Origin: an uncultured Alphaproteobacteria bacterium
GTDB lineage: Bacteria > Pseudomonadota > Alphaproteobacteria > HIMB59 > GCA-002718135
Length of the DNA: 36,991 nt
Reading direction: 5' to 3'
Assembly: GCA_902553005.1 (NCBI GenBank)
Contig: CACDIK010000010.1
Coordinates: forward strand, 1-36,991
Shown piece by piece: positions 1-9,420 of this stretch. Each line of letters begins with the position of its first letter. Position 1 is the first letter of the stretch. Below the pieces are notes generated by a model, which saw only the letters and a list, made by a program, of their open reading frames with translations, had not been told where the DNA came from and made no database searches. The translations under genes were made by a program, and so were the position numbers.

Positions 1-87
1 AATATTTATAGTATTTTCACAAAAATCCCTCTCACAAAGAAAGAATTGCAGACTTTATGGGGAATTACTAAAAAACTTAACAAATAG
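1..87 (+). CDS. C-terminal fragment of a CDS truncated by the window edge; possibly a TrmJ/SpoU-type RNA methyltransferase
   Basis: Frame 1 is open from base 1 to TAG at 85-87 (NIYSIFTKIPLTKKELQTLWGITKKLNK*). The tail resembles the alphaproteobacterial TrmJ C-terminus (LTxxEL.TLxGI...L). Only 28 aa are visible. Confidence 0.5.
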   Translation, partial: NIYSIFTKIPLTKKELQTLWGITKKLNK

Positions 88-110
88 GCCAAAAATTGAG
101 TATATTAAAT

Positions 111-138
111 TTGACATAGTACTTTAAATCACTATATA
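111..138 (+). promoter_or_regulatory. Putative sigma70 promoter of rpsD
   Basis: TTGACA at 111-116, 16-nt spacer, TATATA at 133-138; rpsD ATG at 151. Confidence 0.55.
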
Positions 139-150
139 CCCCACATATTA

Positions 151-771
151 ATGACAAAAAGACATAACGCTAAATACAAAATTGATAGAAGGTTAGGTGT
201 TAACCTGTGGGGAAGACCTAAAAGCCCTTTTAATAGAAGAAACTCAAAACCTGGTCAACACGGAGTCCAGGGCCAAAGAAAAAAACTATCAGATTATGGA
301 AATCAGTTATTTGCTAAGCAAAAACTTAAATTTTATTACGGTGATTTAACTGAAAGACAATTTAGGAATATTTTTAAAAAAGCTTCAAATATTAAAGGTG
401 ATACAAGCCAGATTTTAATTGAACTTTTAGAAAGAAGATTAGATGCTACAGTCTATAGAATGAAATTTGTACCTACAATCTTTTCTGCAAGACAGTTAGT
501 TAATCATGGTCATGTAAAGGTCAATGGAAAAAGAGTTAACATACCATCTTATAGTGTTAGCGATGGAGATGAAATCTCAATAAGAGATAAAAGTAAAGAA
601 ATTAATTTAATTGTAGAATCAGTTAGTTCTCAAGAAAGAGAAATTCCAGAATACTTAGAAGTTGATGTAAAAGAGTTGAAAGGTCGTTTTTTAAGAGCAC
701 CTCTAATTCATGATGTTCCTTATCCTGTGACTATGGAACCTAATCTAGTTATTGAGTATTATTCAAGATAA
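151..771 (+). CDS. rpsD: 30S ribosomal protein S4
   Basis: 206 aa; [26 protein letters not shown] and S4 RNA-binding domain ([40 protein letters not shown]). Confidence 0.98.
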   Translation: MTKRHNAKYKIDRRLGVNLWGRPKSPFNRRNSKPGQHGVQGQRKKLSDYGNQLFAKQKLKFYYGDLTERQFRNIFKKASNIKGDTSQILIELLERRLDATVYRMKFVPTIFSARQLVNHGHVKVNGKRVNIPSYSVSDGDEISIRDKSKEINLIVESVSSQEREIPEYLEVDVKELKGRFLRAPLIHDVPYPVTMEPNLVIEYYSR

Positions 772-1648
772 TTTCTTTTTTATAACTATCATAAATATAA
801 ATTATTATTCCTATCCAAATAATTATAAATGATATTAACTTAATTTGTAAAATTTCTTCATCAAGAATATATACTGAAGTTATAAAATGAAATGTTGGTG
901 CTAAGTAAAATAAAACTCCGGCAAGACCTAATTGAATAAATTTTAATCCCAGATTAAAAAAAAATAATGGAAAAATCGTTACAGCTCCCGTTAGAATTAA
1001 AAATAATGATGTCTTCAAATCAATACTAAAGATACTATTTTCATTTTGCCAAAATAAATAAACTAAGTATGGGATAGATATTAAAGATATTATGAAAGTT
1101 TCATAAAGTAAACCAATTGAAGGATTAACATTAACTTGTTTTCTTAATAATCCATATATTGCCCATGAGGTTCCAATCCAAATTATTAGTAATGGAAATT
1201 GATTTAAATTAATAAATAAAAATAATATACTTGATAACATAAGGCATACAGCTACAAATTTAGGCTTAGTTATTTTCTCATTTAAAAAAAAATAACCAAG
1301 AATAATACTTATCATTGGAGTAATAAAGTAACCCATTGATGCATCCTGAACTCTTTCTTGTCCTACAGAATAAATAAAACCTGCCCAGTTACCTGCAATA
1401 AGAAAAGCTGTTATTGTTAAAATAAAAATTCTTTTTCCAGATTTAAATATTTCAATAAAATCACTTATGTTTGAAATTAAAATTAATAATAAAAATAAAA
1501 AGATAAATGACCAGAAACCTCTATGTGCTACTACTTCGATAGTGTCAACATGGTTTAATTCATTAAAGAAAAGAGGTTGTGGAAGGCCCCAAAATATTGC
1601 TGCAATACATGAAAATATTACACCTTTATAAAAATTATTATTTGACAA
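749..1648 (-). CDS. EamA/RarD-type drug/metabolite transporter family permease
   Basis: 299 aa, about 10 hydrophobic segments, RarD-like start ([40 protein letters not shown]). Confidence 0.9.
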   Translation of the reverse strand: MSNNNFYKGVIFSCIAAIFWGLPQPLFFNELNHVDTIEVVAHRGFWSFIFLFLLLILISNISDFIEIFKSGKRIFILTITAFLIAGNWAGFIYSVGQERVQDASMGYFITPMISIILGYFFLNEKITKPKFVAVCLMLSSILFLFINLNQFPLLIIWIGTSWAIYGLLRKQVNVNPSIGLLYETFIISLISIPYLVYLFWQNENSIFSIDLKTSLFLILTGAVTIFPLFFFNLGLKFIQLGLAGVLFYLAPTFHFITSVYILDEEILQIKLISFIIIWIGIIIYIYDSYKKEIILNNTQ

Positions 1649-1649
1649 A

Positions 1650-1991
1650 CTAAGATGGGTTCACTTCTATTCCATTTGTATTTAATAATTCTAATAGCTC
1701 TCCGCTTTCAAACATTTCGGTTATAATATCACAACCACCTATAAATTCTTTCTTTACATAAAGTTGTGGAATTGTTGGCCAATTAGAAAATTTTTTAATT
1801 CCCTCTCTCATCTCATGACTTTCCAAAACATTTAGAGTTGCAAATTTAACACCTACTTTTGTTAATATGTCTACAACACGTGCAGAGAAACCACATTGAG
1901 GAAATACTGGTGTCCCTTTCATGAAAAGCATAACATCATTTGAATTAATTTCATTTTCTATATTTTGGTATACATGGTCATTATTATTCAT
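1650..1991 (-). CDS. grxD: Monothiol glutaredoxin, Grx4 family
   Basis: 113 aa; VMLFMKGTPVFPQCGFSARVVDIL with CGFS active site, NWPTIPQLYVKKEFIGGCDI. Confidence 0.96.
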   Translation of the reverse strand: MNNNDHVYQNIENEINSNDVMLFMKGTPVFPQCGFSARVVDILTKVGVKFATLNVLESHEMREGIKKFSNWPTIPQLYVKKEFIGGCDIITEMFESGELLELLNTNGIEVNPS

Positions 1992-1994
1992 TTG

Positions 1995-2225
1995 TTACTC
2001 CGATACAGTTTTTAGCTTTAGTGCGTGCAAATCACTACCCATTTTACCATTAAAAGCATCATAAACCATCTTATGTTGTTCCACTCTTGTTTTTCCAGTA
2101 AAGGATTTTGACGTTACTGTAGCGCTGTAATGGTCACCATCTCCTTTTAGATCTTCAATTTCAATAGTTGCATCCGGTATAGCTTCTTTGATAAATTGCT
2201 CAATTTGTTCAATAGTCATTGGCAT
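1995..2225 (-). CDS. BolA family protein
   Basis: 76 aa; IEDLKGDGDHYSATVTSKSFTGKTRVEQHKMVYDAFNGKMGSDLHALKLKT; directly upstream of grxD. Confidence 0.94.
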   Translation of the reverse strand: MPMTIEQIEQFIKEAIPDATIEIEDLKGDGDHYSATVTSKSFTGKTRVEQHKMVYDAFNGKMGSDLHALKLKTVSE

Positions 2226-2264
2226 ATATATATAAAATAGTTCAGATATTAAAAAAAATAAAGA

Positions 2265-3557
2265 CTATTTAATTTTATTTTTAAAAATCCAATCTATTTT
2301 CTTTAGGTCCTTGTCATCTTTAATGATTTTTTTGATTTCCTTTGAATTAAATATTTTATTTAATTCTTTATTTTTTTGAAAAACTTGGGAAAAATTCTTA
2401 TCATTATTCCATGTTTCCATGGCACTTTCTTGAACAATTTTATAAGCTTGTTGTCTTTTCAGTCCATTCTCAATTAATTTTAACATAATATCGTGAGTTC
2501 TATGTAAACCTCCAAGCATATTCATATTTTTCAACATATTTTTTGGATAGACTTTTAAATTCTTTATAATGCCATTTAAACGACTTAATGCAAAATCAGT
2601 TGCAATTGTAATATCTGGCGTCATAATTCTTTCAACACTAGAATGACTTATATCTCTCTCATGCCAAAGTACAACATTTTCTAGCGAAGGTATTACGCCA
2701 CTTCTAATATAACGTGCGATACCTGTTAAGTTCTCACTCAATACTGGATTACGTTTATGAGGCATTGCTGAAGAGCCTTTTTGCTTAGAAGAAAAACTTT
2801 CTTCAACTTCTAATACTTCAGTTTTTTGTAAATTTCGAATTTCTACAGCAAATCTCTCAATAGAAGATGCTAAAATTCCTAATACTGAGAAAAAATATGC
2901 ATGTCTATCTCTTGGAATTACTTGAGTTGATACATCTTCAGAATTGAGTTTAAGTTTTTTTGCTACATAATCTTGAACTCTTGGATCTATAGAATTAAAA
3001 GTTCCAACAGGTCCAGAAATAGCACAAACAGATACTTCGTTGATCGCCTGATCAAGTCTTTCTAGATTTCTTTTAAACTCAAAATAAAAGGAAGATAATT
3101 TTAATCCAAAAGTAATAGGTTCAGCATGTATCCCATGACTTCTTCCAATCATTAATGTGTCTTTATATTTTTTAGATTTGATTTTTAAATTCTGAATACA
3201 CTCTACTAAACTTTTTCTTATTATTTCAGAGGTTTGCTTTAGTTGTACAGAAAATGAAGTATCAATAATATCACTTGAAGTTACCCCAAAATGAAAATAC
3301 TTTGATGATTCGCCAATATATTTGCTTACATTATTAATATAAGCAACAACATCATGTTTTGTTTCTTTTTCAATTTTTTCTATTTCTTTAACATTGAATT
3401 TTGCTTTATTTCTTATTTCTTTTGCAGCTTGTTTAGGAATAACATCGAGCATTGCTTGTTTTTCTGCAATCAAACACTCAATCTCTGTCCAAATTGTAAA
3501 TTTATTTTCTAAAGACCAAATCTTTTCAATTTTAGGTCTATTGTATCTAGGTATCAT
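2265..3557 (-). CDS. purB: Adenylosuccinate lyase
   Basis: 430 aa; MIPRYNRPKIEKIWSLENKFTIWTEIE, signature GSSAMPHKRNPVLSENLTG. Confidence 0.97.
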   Translation of the reverse strand: MIPRYNRPKIEKIWSLENKFTIWTEIECLIAEKQAMLDVIPKQAAKEIRNKAKFNVKEIEKIEKETKHDVVAYINNVSKYIGESSKYFHFGVTSSDIIDTSFSVQLKQTSEIIRKSLVECIQNLKIKSKKYKDTLMIGRSHGIHAEPITFGLKLSSFYFEFKRNLERLDQAINEVSVCAISGPVGTFNSIDPRVQDYVAKKLKLNSEDVSTQVIPRDRHAYFFSVLGILASSIERFAVEIRNLQKTEVLEVEESFSSKQKGSSAMPHKRNPVLSENLTGIARYIRSGVIPSLENVVLWHERDISHSSVERIMTPDITIATDFALSRLNGIIKNLKVYPKNMLKNMNMLGGLHRTHDIMLKLIENGLKRQQAYKIVQESAMETWNNDKNFSQVFQKNKELNKIFNSKEIKKIIKDDKDLKKIDWIFKNKIK

Positions 3558-3566
3558 TTTATCTAC

Positions 3567-4361
3567 TTATACATCCTTTATTGGAAAAGCTGTATTATTT
3601 TTAGATAATGTAAATATTTCATTTCCTTCTTCAGTTATTCCAATTGTATGCTCGAATTGAGCAGATAACGATTTATCTTTTGTTACAGCTGTCCATCCAT
3701 CATTTAGTATTTTTGTTTGCCATCCACCTAAATTAATCATTGGTTCAATTGTTAAAAACATTCCAGGCTCTAACATTGGTCCTTCACCTGGTTCTCCAAA
3801 GTGTAAAACACTAGGGGGAGTATGAAATTCTTTTCCAATTCCATGACCACAAAAATCTCTTACTACAGAATAACCTTTTCCTTCTGCAAGTTTCTGAATT
3901 TTATTTCCAATATCACCAATATGCTTACCAGGTTTAGCTTCACTAATACCAATTAATAAAGATTCATAAGTTATTTTCAAAAATTCATAATTTTTTTTAT
4001 TTGTCTTTCCTGCAACAAACATTCTTGAACTATCACCATACCAACCATTTAGAATAACTGTTACATCTACATTTACTATATCACCATCAGAAAGAATTTT
4101 TCTTTCAGAGGGAATTCCATGGCAAACTACATGATTAACAGATGTACAAACTGATTTTGGGAAACCTTTATAATTTAAAGGAGCTGGTATTGCTTTGTTT
4201 TGAATAATTAGATCATGACATATGTCATTTATTTCTTGAGTACTTATACCTGGAACAATCTTTTCATTTAAAGAATCTAGAACATCAGCAGCTAAAGAAC
4301 CAGCTTCCCTCATGCCCTCAAAATCCTTTTTCGTATGTATTGGGATATTGTTGTTTCTCAT
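3567..4361 (-). CDS. map: Type I methionyl aminopeptidase
   Basis: 264 aa; VNHVVCHGIPS, GDIVNVDVTVILNGWYGDSSRMF, GHGIGKEFHTPPSVLHFGEPGEGPMLEPGMFLTIEPMI. Confidence 0.97.
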   Translation of the reverse strand: MRNNNIPIHTKKDFEGMREAGSLAADVLDSLNEKIVPGISTQEINDICHDLIIQNKAIPAPLNYKGFPKSVCTSVNHVVCHGIPSERKILSDGDIVNVDVTVILNGWYGDSSRMFVAGKTNKKNYEFLKITYESLLIGISEAKPGKHIGDIGNKIQKLAEGKGYSVVRDFCGHGIGKEFHTPPSVLHFGEPGEGPMLEPGMFLTIEPMINLGGWQTKILNDGWTAVTKDKSLSAQFEHTIGITEEGNEIFTLSKNNTAFPIKDV

Positions 4362-4418
4362 TTAAAAAATAATTACTTACGATTAATAAATAATATATAG
4401 AAAATATCAATTAATCAT

Positions 4419-5165
4419 ATGAGTTCTTTTACTGCAGGAGTTATTGTTATTGGTGATGAGATACTTTCTGGCAGAACTCAAGATACAAACTCAAATTATA
4501 TTGCAAAAAAATTATTAGAAGCTGGTATTAAGTTGGAAGAAGTTATTGTTATTCAGGATGATAAAAATATAATAATAGAAAACGTTTTAAAATATAGCTC
4601 AAAATATTCTTATGTTTTTACAACTGGAGGAATTGGACCAACTCATGATGATATAACTTCAGAAAGTATATCTGCAGCCTTTAATTTACAATATGAAACA
4701 AATAAAATGGCTTTTGAGATTCTTGAAAATTATTATCCAAAAGGTGAATTTAATGAAAGCAGACAAAGAATGGCCAAAATGCCATTTGGTTCAGAGCTTA
4801 TTTTAAATCCAATGACTGCTGCACCAGGATTTATTGTCAAAAATATTTATGTTTTACCTGGTGTGCCAGAAATAATGCAAGTTATGATTGAGGAATTAAT
4901 AAAAAAAATTAAAAAAGGTAACCCAAAACTTGTTACAACAATTAATACTAATTTATATGAAAGTAAAATTGCAAAAAATTTAAAAAATATTCAAAACAAT
5001 TATACAAATGCATCAATCGGTAGTTACCCATATTTTAATCTTGCAGCTAATACAGGCGGTGTTAACATAGTTGTTTCATCATGGGATATGAAATCTATCC
5101 AACCAATAGTTGATGATATAACTAAGATGATTGAATTAAATGGTGGAAAAAGTTCTATAGTTTGA
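4419..5165 (+). CDS. Competence/damage-inducible CinA-like / molybdopterin-binding domain protein (no amidase domain)
   Basis: 248 aa; AGVIVIGDEILSGRTQDTNSNYIAKKL, FTTGGIGPTHDDITSESI, APGFIVKNIYVLPGVPEIMQVM. Confidence 0.9.
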   Translation: MSSFTAGVIVIGDEILSGRTQDTNSNYIAKKLLEAGIKLEEVIVIQDDKNIIIENVLKYSSKYSYVFTTGGIGPTHDDITSESISAAFNLQYETNKMAFEILENYYPKGEFNESRQRMAKMPFGSELILNPMTAAPGFIVKNIYVLPGVPEIMQVMIEELIKKIKKGNPKLVTTINTNLYESKIAKNLKNIQNNYTNASIGSYPYFNLAANTGGVNIVVSSWDMKSIQPIVDDITKMIELNGGKSSIV

Positions 5166-5181
5166 TATTAGTCCATAGTTA

Positions 5182-5266
5182 GGCCTCGTGGTGGAATGGT
5201 AGACACAAAGGACTTAAAATCCTTGCCCTTTTGGGAGTGCCGGTTCAAGTCCGGCCGAGGCTACCA
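5182..5266 (+). tRNA. tRNA-Leu (anticodon UAA), CCA encoded
   Basis: Acceptor GGCCTCG/CGAGGCT closes with a G-U pair; AAGGA-CTTAAAA-TCCTT anticodon arm, long variable arm, GCCGG-TTCAAGT-CCGGC T arm, terminal ACCA. Confidence 0.97.
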
Positions 5267-5277
5267 ATCTCAAAATT

Positions 5278-5652
5278 ATGTTTGCTTTTATTACCATTGG
5301 AACAAATAATTTAAAAAAATCATCTTTATTTTATAGTAAAATTTTAAAACCTCTAAAAATTAAAAAAGTTTTATCTCATAATCGTTATTTTGGTTATGCT
5401 AAAAAAGAAACTCCAAAAAAAATAGAATTATACTTGATTAGACCTCATAACAAAAAAAAAGCAACCATAGGAAATGGTACAATGATTACTTTTAAAGCTA
5501 ATTCAAAAAAAACTGTTAATGAATTTTATAAAATTGGAATTAGTCTTGGAGCAAAAGATGAAGGGATACCTGGACCTAGACATGGTAAAAATTATTATGC
5601 ATATTTAAGGGATTTAGATGGAAACAAGATTTGTGTTTTTAAAAAAATTTGA
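5278..5652 (+). CDS. VOC (glyoxalase/bleomycin resistance) family protein
   Basis: 124 aa; NLKKSSLFYSKILKPL, PGPRHGKNYYAYLRDLDGNKICVF. Confidence 0.9.
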   Translation: MFAFITIGTNNLKKSSLFYSKILKPLKIKKVLSHNRYFGYAKKETPKKIELYLIRPHNKKKATIGNGTMITFKANSKKTVNEFYKIGISLGAKDEGIPGPRHGKNYYAYLRDLDGNKICVFKKI

Positions 5653-5654
5653 TC

Positions 5655-6413
5655 TTAATAATTAAACTGCTCATTCAAAATTTTATCTTCAATGGAGTGC
5701 TTACTATCAAACAATACAGTACATTTATTTTCATCTGAAGAAACAATATTCACTTTACTAATGTCTCTAAATTCAACATTATCTGCCGTTACACTAGATG
5801 AGCGTTCATCATTATTTAACACTTCAAAATCAATTTTACTAATTTCAGATAACAGAGCACCTCTCCATCTCCTTGGCCTAAAGGCACTAATTGGAGTTAA
5901 TGCAAGTATATTTGAGTCTAAAGGTAAAATGCTACCGTGTGCGGATAGATTATAAGCTGTACTTCCAGCTGATGTAGATAACAAAACGCCATCACATATC
6001 AATTCTTCCATTTTTACTTTCTCATTTATTTTGATTTTAATTTTTGATGCCAGATGAGTCTGTCTCATGAGAGAAACTTCATTGTAAGCATATGCCTCAA
6101 AGATTTCACTATTAACACTATGTGCAGTCATTTTTAATGGTTTAAAAGTAGATTTTTTAGCATTAACAATCATATCATTTAAATTTTCATTACTAAGATT
6201 ATTCATTAAAAAACCAATTGAACCAAAGTTTATTCCAAAAAATGGTTTATTTAGTTTATTAAAATTATGTAGCGATTTTAAAAGCAATCCATCACCCCCA
6301 ATTGGAATAATGTAATCGGCATCTTCAACAGAATTTTGTCCAAATAATTCTGTTAGTTTTTTTTCTGTATTTTTTGCCTCAGGATTATTTGATGATAAAA
6401 AATGAAATTTCAT
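5655..6413 (-). CDS. nadK: NAD kinase
   Basis: 252 aa; DYIIPIGGDGLLLKSLH (GGDG), FGINFGSIGFLMN, GVLLSTSAGSTAYNLSAHGSILPL. Confidence 0.96.
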   Translation of the reverse strand: MKFHFLSSNNPEAKNTEKKLTELFGQNSVEDADYIIPIGGDGLLLKSLHNFNKLNKPFFGINFGSIGFLMNNLSNENLNDMIVNAKKSTFKPLKMTAHSVNSEIFEAYAYNEVSLMRQTHLASKIKIKINEKVKMEELICDGVLLSTSAGSTAYNLSAHGSILPLDSNILALTPISAFRPRRWRGALLSEISKIDFEVLNNDERSSSVTADNVEFRDISKVNIVSSDENKCTVLFDSKHSIEDKILNEQFNY

Positions 6414-7405
6414 TACCCACCTGTTACGTTCATGTGTCTTTTCATATATTTATTAATCTTTTCTCCAATCATAAAATCATGTTGTTTTGGTTTTATATTA
6501 AGAGCAAACTTAATTTTTTCTTTTATATAATCATCACTATAATCTTTTCTCATTATATCTCTAAAATCAACAAAATCATTCTGACCAAGGCACATAAATA
6601 GTTTACCAGTGCTTGATATTCTTATCCTATTGCAAGAGGCACAAAAATTATTTGTTAAAGGACTAATAAACCCAATTTTATTAGACACCAAATCGCTGGC
6701 ATAAAATGTAGCTGGGCCTCCAGTACTGTAATCGATTTTAGAAAAATTGTATATTTTGTCTAATTTCGCAAAAGTGTCAGATAGTGAGATAAACTGATAT
6801 TCTCTCGATATATCAGTCTCTTCCATTGGCATTACTTCAATAAATGTAAGATCAATTTTTTTATTACTAGTCCAATTAATTAATTCTTGAATTTCATTTT
6901 CATTAAAATCTTTAATTACTACAGTATTAATTTTTATTTTTATATTGGCATCAAGTGCTTCATTAATTCCATCAAAAACTTTTTCAATATTCCCAAATCT
7001 TGTTATTTTATTATATTTTTCAGGATTAATTGTATCTAGAGAAACATTAATCCTATTAACACCATTGAACTTAAGTTGTTTTGCATATTTTTTTAATAGC
7101 GTCCCATTAGTTGTTAGTGTAATCTCTCTAAGATTTGTTTTCTCTTTTTTGTTATTAAGTTTTTCAATTAATTTTATAATATCATTTCTTACCAAAGGTT
7201 CACCTCCGGTTAATCTAATTTTTTCAACTCCAAGTTCTATAAAGTTATCACATAATCTTTCAATTTCTTCTAAAGTGAGTATGTCTTTACGTGGAAGAAA
7301 TTGCATTTTTTCTTTCATACAATAAACACATCTTAGATCGCATCTATCTGTAACAGATACTCTTAGATAATTTACTTTTCTTAAATACTGGTCAATTAGT
7401 TGCAT
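6413..7405 (-). CDS. moaA: GTP 3',8-cyclase (molybdenum cofactor biosynthesis)
   Basis: 330 aa; radical SAM CDLRCVYC, KIRLTGGEPLVR, C-terminal cluster NNFCASCNRIRISSTGKLFMCLG and a terminal Gly-Gly. Confidence 0.97.
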   Translation of the reverse strand: MQLIDQYLRKVNYLRVSVTDRCDLRCVYCMKEKMQFLPRKDILTLEEIERLCDNFIELGVEKIRLTGGEPLVRNDIIKLIEKLNNKKEKTNLREITLTTNGTLLKKYAKQLKFNGVNRINVSLDTINPEKYNKITRFGNIEKVFDGINEALDANIKIKINTVVIKDFNENEIQELINWTSNKKIDLTFIEVMPMEETDISREYQFISLSDTFAKLDKIYNFSKIDYSTGGPATFYASDLVSNKIGFISPLTNNFCASCNRIRISSTGKLFMCLGQNDFVDFRDIMRKDYSDDYIKEKIKFALNIKPKQHDFMIGEKINKYMKRHMNVTGG

Positions 7406-7589
7406 TTATATTAATTATTTTTAATTCAACTTCTTTAGGGTTAACAGTTTTTTTTCCAACATTTTCAAAATTTATTGTAACGATATTGTTAATACATGAT
7501 TGAACTTGACCAATTCCCCATTCTTTTTCCTTCCTGACATTAACAACAAAAGTACCTGGTGTAAGATCACCTATATAAAAATCTGACAT
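7392..7589 (-). CDS. DUF3553 domain-containing protein
   Basis: 65 aa; PGTFVVNVRKEKEWGIGQVQSCINNIVTINFENVGKKTVNP; overlaps the moaA start. Confidence 0.8.
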   Translation of the reverse strand: MSDFYIGDLTPGTFVVNVRKEKEWGIGQVQSCINNIVTINFENVGKKTVNPKEVELKIININATN

Positions 7590-7600
7590 TTAAAATAATA

Positions 7601-8035
7601 TTAGCTTATTCTTTTTTCTGCTTTTTCATGCATTTCTTGAGCTTCTAAACTCAATGTTGCAACTGGTCTTGCTTCTAATCTTTTGATACTAATTGGATCA
7701 CCTGTTTCATCGCAATAACCATATGAACCGTCTTCAATTCTTTGAAGAGCCGCATCAATTTTATTAATTAGCTTTCTTTCTCTATCTCTAGTTCTAAGTT
7801 CGAAAGATCTATCTATTTCTTCAGATGCTCTATCAGTTATGTCGGGTTTTGCTTCATTCTCATTCTGAAGATTATTTAAAGTTTGAGATGACTCCTTGAG
7901 TAAATCTTTTTTCCAACTTACTAATTTTTGCCTAAAATATTCTTTCATTTTGGCATTCATGAATTTTTCTTTCTGAGTTGGTTTGTAATTTTTGGGTAAT
8001 TTAGTCATAATTTTAAAACGTTGCTGATTTATCAA
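7601..8035 (-). CDS. dksA: RNA polymerase-binding transcription factor DksA
   Basis: 144 aa; DRASEEIDRSFELRTRDRERKLINKIDAALQRIEDGSYGYCDETGDPISIKRLEARPVATLSLEAQE. Confidence 0.95.
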   Translation of the reverse strand: MINQQRFKIMTKLPKNYKPTQKEKFMNAKMKEYFRQKLVSWKKDLLKESSQTLNNLQNENEAKPDITDRASEEIDRSFELRTRDRERKLINKIDAALQRIEDGSYGYCDETGDPISIKRLEARPVATLSLEAQEMHEKAEKRIS

Positions 8036-8122
8036 ATGATTTTATTTATTCAAGAAATAAAGAAATTTTATTATTTAAAAATAATTGCTATTTATCAATA
8101 ATTTAATTTAATTTTTATAAAA

Positions 8123-8163
8123 GAACAAAAATAGAACTTTTAAAAATAGAACAAAACGTGTAC
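8123..8163. promoter_or_regulatory. Tandem LexA/SOS operator (GAAC-N7-GAAC plus GAAC-N7-GTAC)
   Basis: GAAC at 8123, 8134 and 8149 and GTAC at 8160. Box 1 is 8123-8137 (perfect GAAC-N7-GAAC), box 2 is 8149-8163 (one mismatch). Located 60-100 nt upstream of the recA ATG. Confidence 0.75.
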
Positions 8164-8222
8164 AAGTAAACATGATTTGCAAGAATCTTAATAAAAACAT
8201 AGGAAATTAATGGAGAAATGTA

Positions 8223-9335
8223 ATGTCTCAAGCTAAATTAAAAGTAGTAAATAACGAAAATTCAATGGATAAAGAAAACAGAAGTAAATCTCTAGAAGCC
8301 GCTGTAAGCCTAATAGAGAAAAATTATGGAAAAGGCTCAATAATGAAATTGGGTTCTAAAACAAACGTAGATATTGAAGCAATATCTACCGGTTCATTAG
8401 GACTTGATATAGCTCTTGGTATTGGAGGAGTTCCAAAGGGTAGAATTATTGAAATTTATGGACCTGAAAGTTCTGGTAAAACTACTTTAGCTACTCATAT
8501 TGTTGCAGAGTCACAAAAACAAGGCGGTAATTGCGCATTTATAGATGCAGAGCATGCTTTAGACCCAGCGTATGCAAAGAAATTAGGTGTAAATTTGGAA
8601 GAATTATTAATTTCTCAGCCTGATACAGGAGAACAGGGTTTAGAAATTGCTGATTCTTTGATTAAATCTGGAGGTATTGATGTGCTAATTATTGATTCAG
8701 TTGCTGCACTTGTCCCAAGAGCTGAATTAGAAGGCGATATGGGAGATTCATTACCTGGTTTGCAGGCAAGATTGATGAGTCAGGCCTTAAGAAAACTCAC
8801 AAGTTCTATCGCTCAATCAAACACCCTAGTTGTATTCATAAATCAACTTAGAATGAAAATTGGTGTTATGTTTGGTAGTCCTGAGACAACTACAGGCGGT
8901 AATGCTTTAAAATTTTATTCTTCAGTAAGAATGGACATTAGAAGAATTGGTGCAATTAAAGATAAAGATGAAATCATTGGAAATCAAACTAGAGTAAAGA
9001 TAGTTAAAAATAAAGTTGCGCCTCCATTCAAGGTTGTTGAATTTGATATAATGTACGGAGAGGGTATATCTAAATTAGGCGAATTAGTTGATTTAGGTGT
9101 TAAAGCAGAAATTATTGATAAATCTGGATCATGGTTTGCATACAAAAATACTAAAATAGGACAAGGTAGAGAAAACGTTAAAAACTTTCTTAATGACAAT
9201 CCAACTATAGCTAAAGAAATTGAAAATCAAATTCTCCAAAATGCTGGAATAGTTGAAAAAGCTATGATGGAAGGAAAAGTAGAGAATAAAGAAAAAGAAA
9301 AAGAAGCTAAAGAAGCTGAAGAGATAAAAGAATAG
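8223..9335 (+). CDS. recA: Recombinase RecA
   Basis: 370 aa; [77 protein letters not shown] at 8212-8215. Confidence 0.99.
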   Translation: MSQAKLKVVNNENSMDKENRSKSLEAAVSLIEKNYGKGSIMKLGSKTNVDIEAISTGSLGLDIALGIGGVPKGRIIEIYGPESSGKTTLATHIVAESQKQGGNCAFIDAEHALDPAYAKKLGVNLEELLISQPDTGEQGLEIADSLIKSGGIDVLIIDSVAALVPRAELEGDMGDSLPGLQARLMSQALRKLTSSIAQSNTLVVFINQLRMKIGVMFGSPETTTGGNALKFYSSVRMDIRRIGAIKDKDEIIGNQTRVKIVKNKVAPPFKVVEFDIMYGEGISKLGELVDLGVKAEIIDKSGSWFAYKNTKIGQGRENVKNFLNDNPTIAKEIENQILQNAGIVEKAMMEGKVENKEKEKEAKEAEEIKE

Positions 9336-9354
9336 TAAATATTATTTTTGTTTG

Positions 9355-9382
9355 GCGCCTATTTCAAAATAGGCGCTTTTTT
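9355..9382 (+). terminator. Rho-independent terminator downstream of recA
   Basis: GCGCCTATTT-CA-AAATAGGCGC perfect 10-bp inverted repeat followed by TTTTTT. Confidence 0.95.
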
Positions 9383-9420
9383 ATTTAGACAACAAGGTTT
9401 TCAAGTTATAATACCTTTTC

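Noticed and set aside
3394-3660. 88-aa plus-strand ORF spanning the purB/map junction
   Set aside because: Antisense to two well-supported genes; no domain signature.
5692-5955. 87-aa plus-strand ORF opposite nadK (and similar at 6374-6601)
   Set aside because: Antisense to conserved nadK and moaA sequence; no supporting motif.
6945-7325. 126-aa plus-strand ORF opposite moaA
   Set aside because: Fully antisense to conserved moaA; Ser/Leu/Phe-rich composition expected from complementing AT-rich coding DNA.
8984-9199. 71-aa minus-strand ORF within recA
   Set aside because: Antisense to conserved RecA; no motif.
9301-9335. Lys/Glu-rich tail of RecA considered as unusual
   Set aside because: Charged variable C-terminal tails are normal for RecA; nothing beyond AT-driven Lys/Glu bias.
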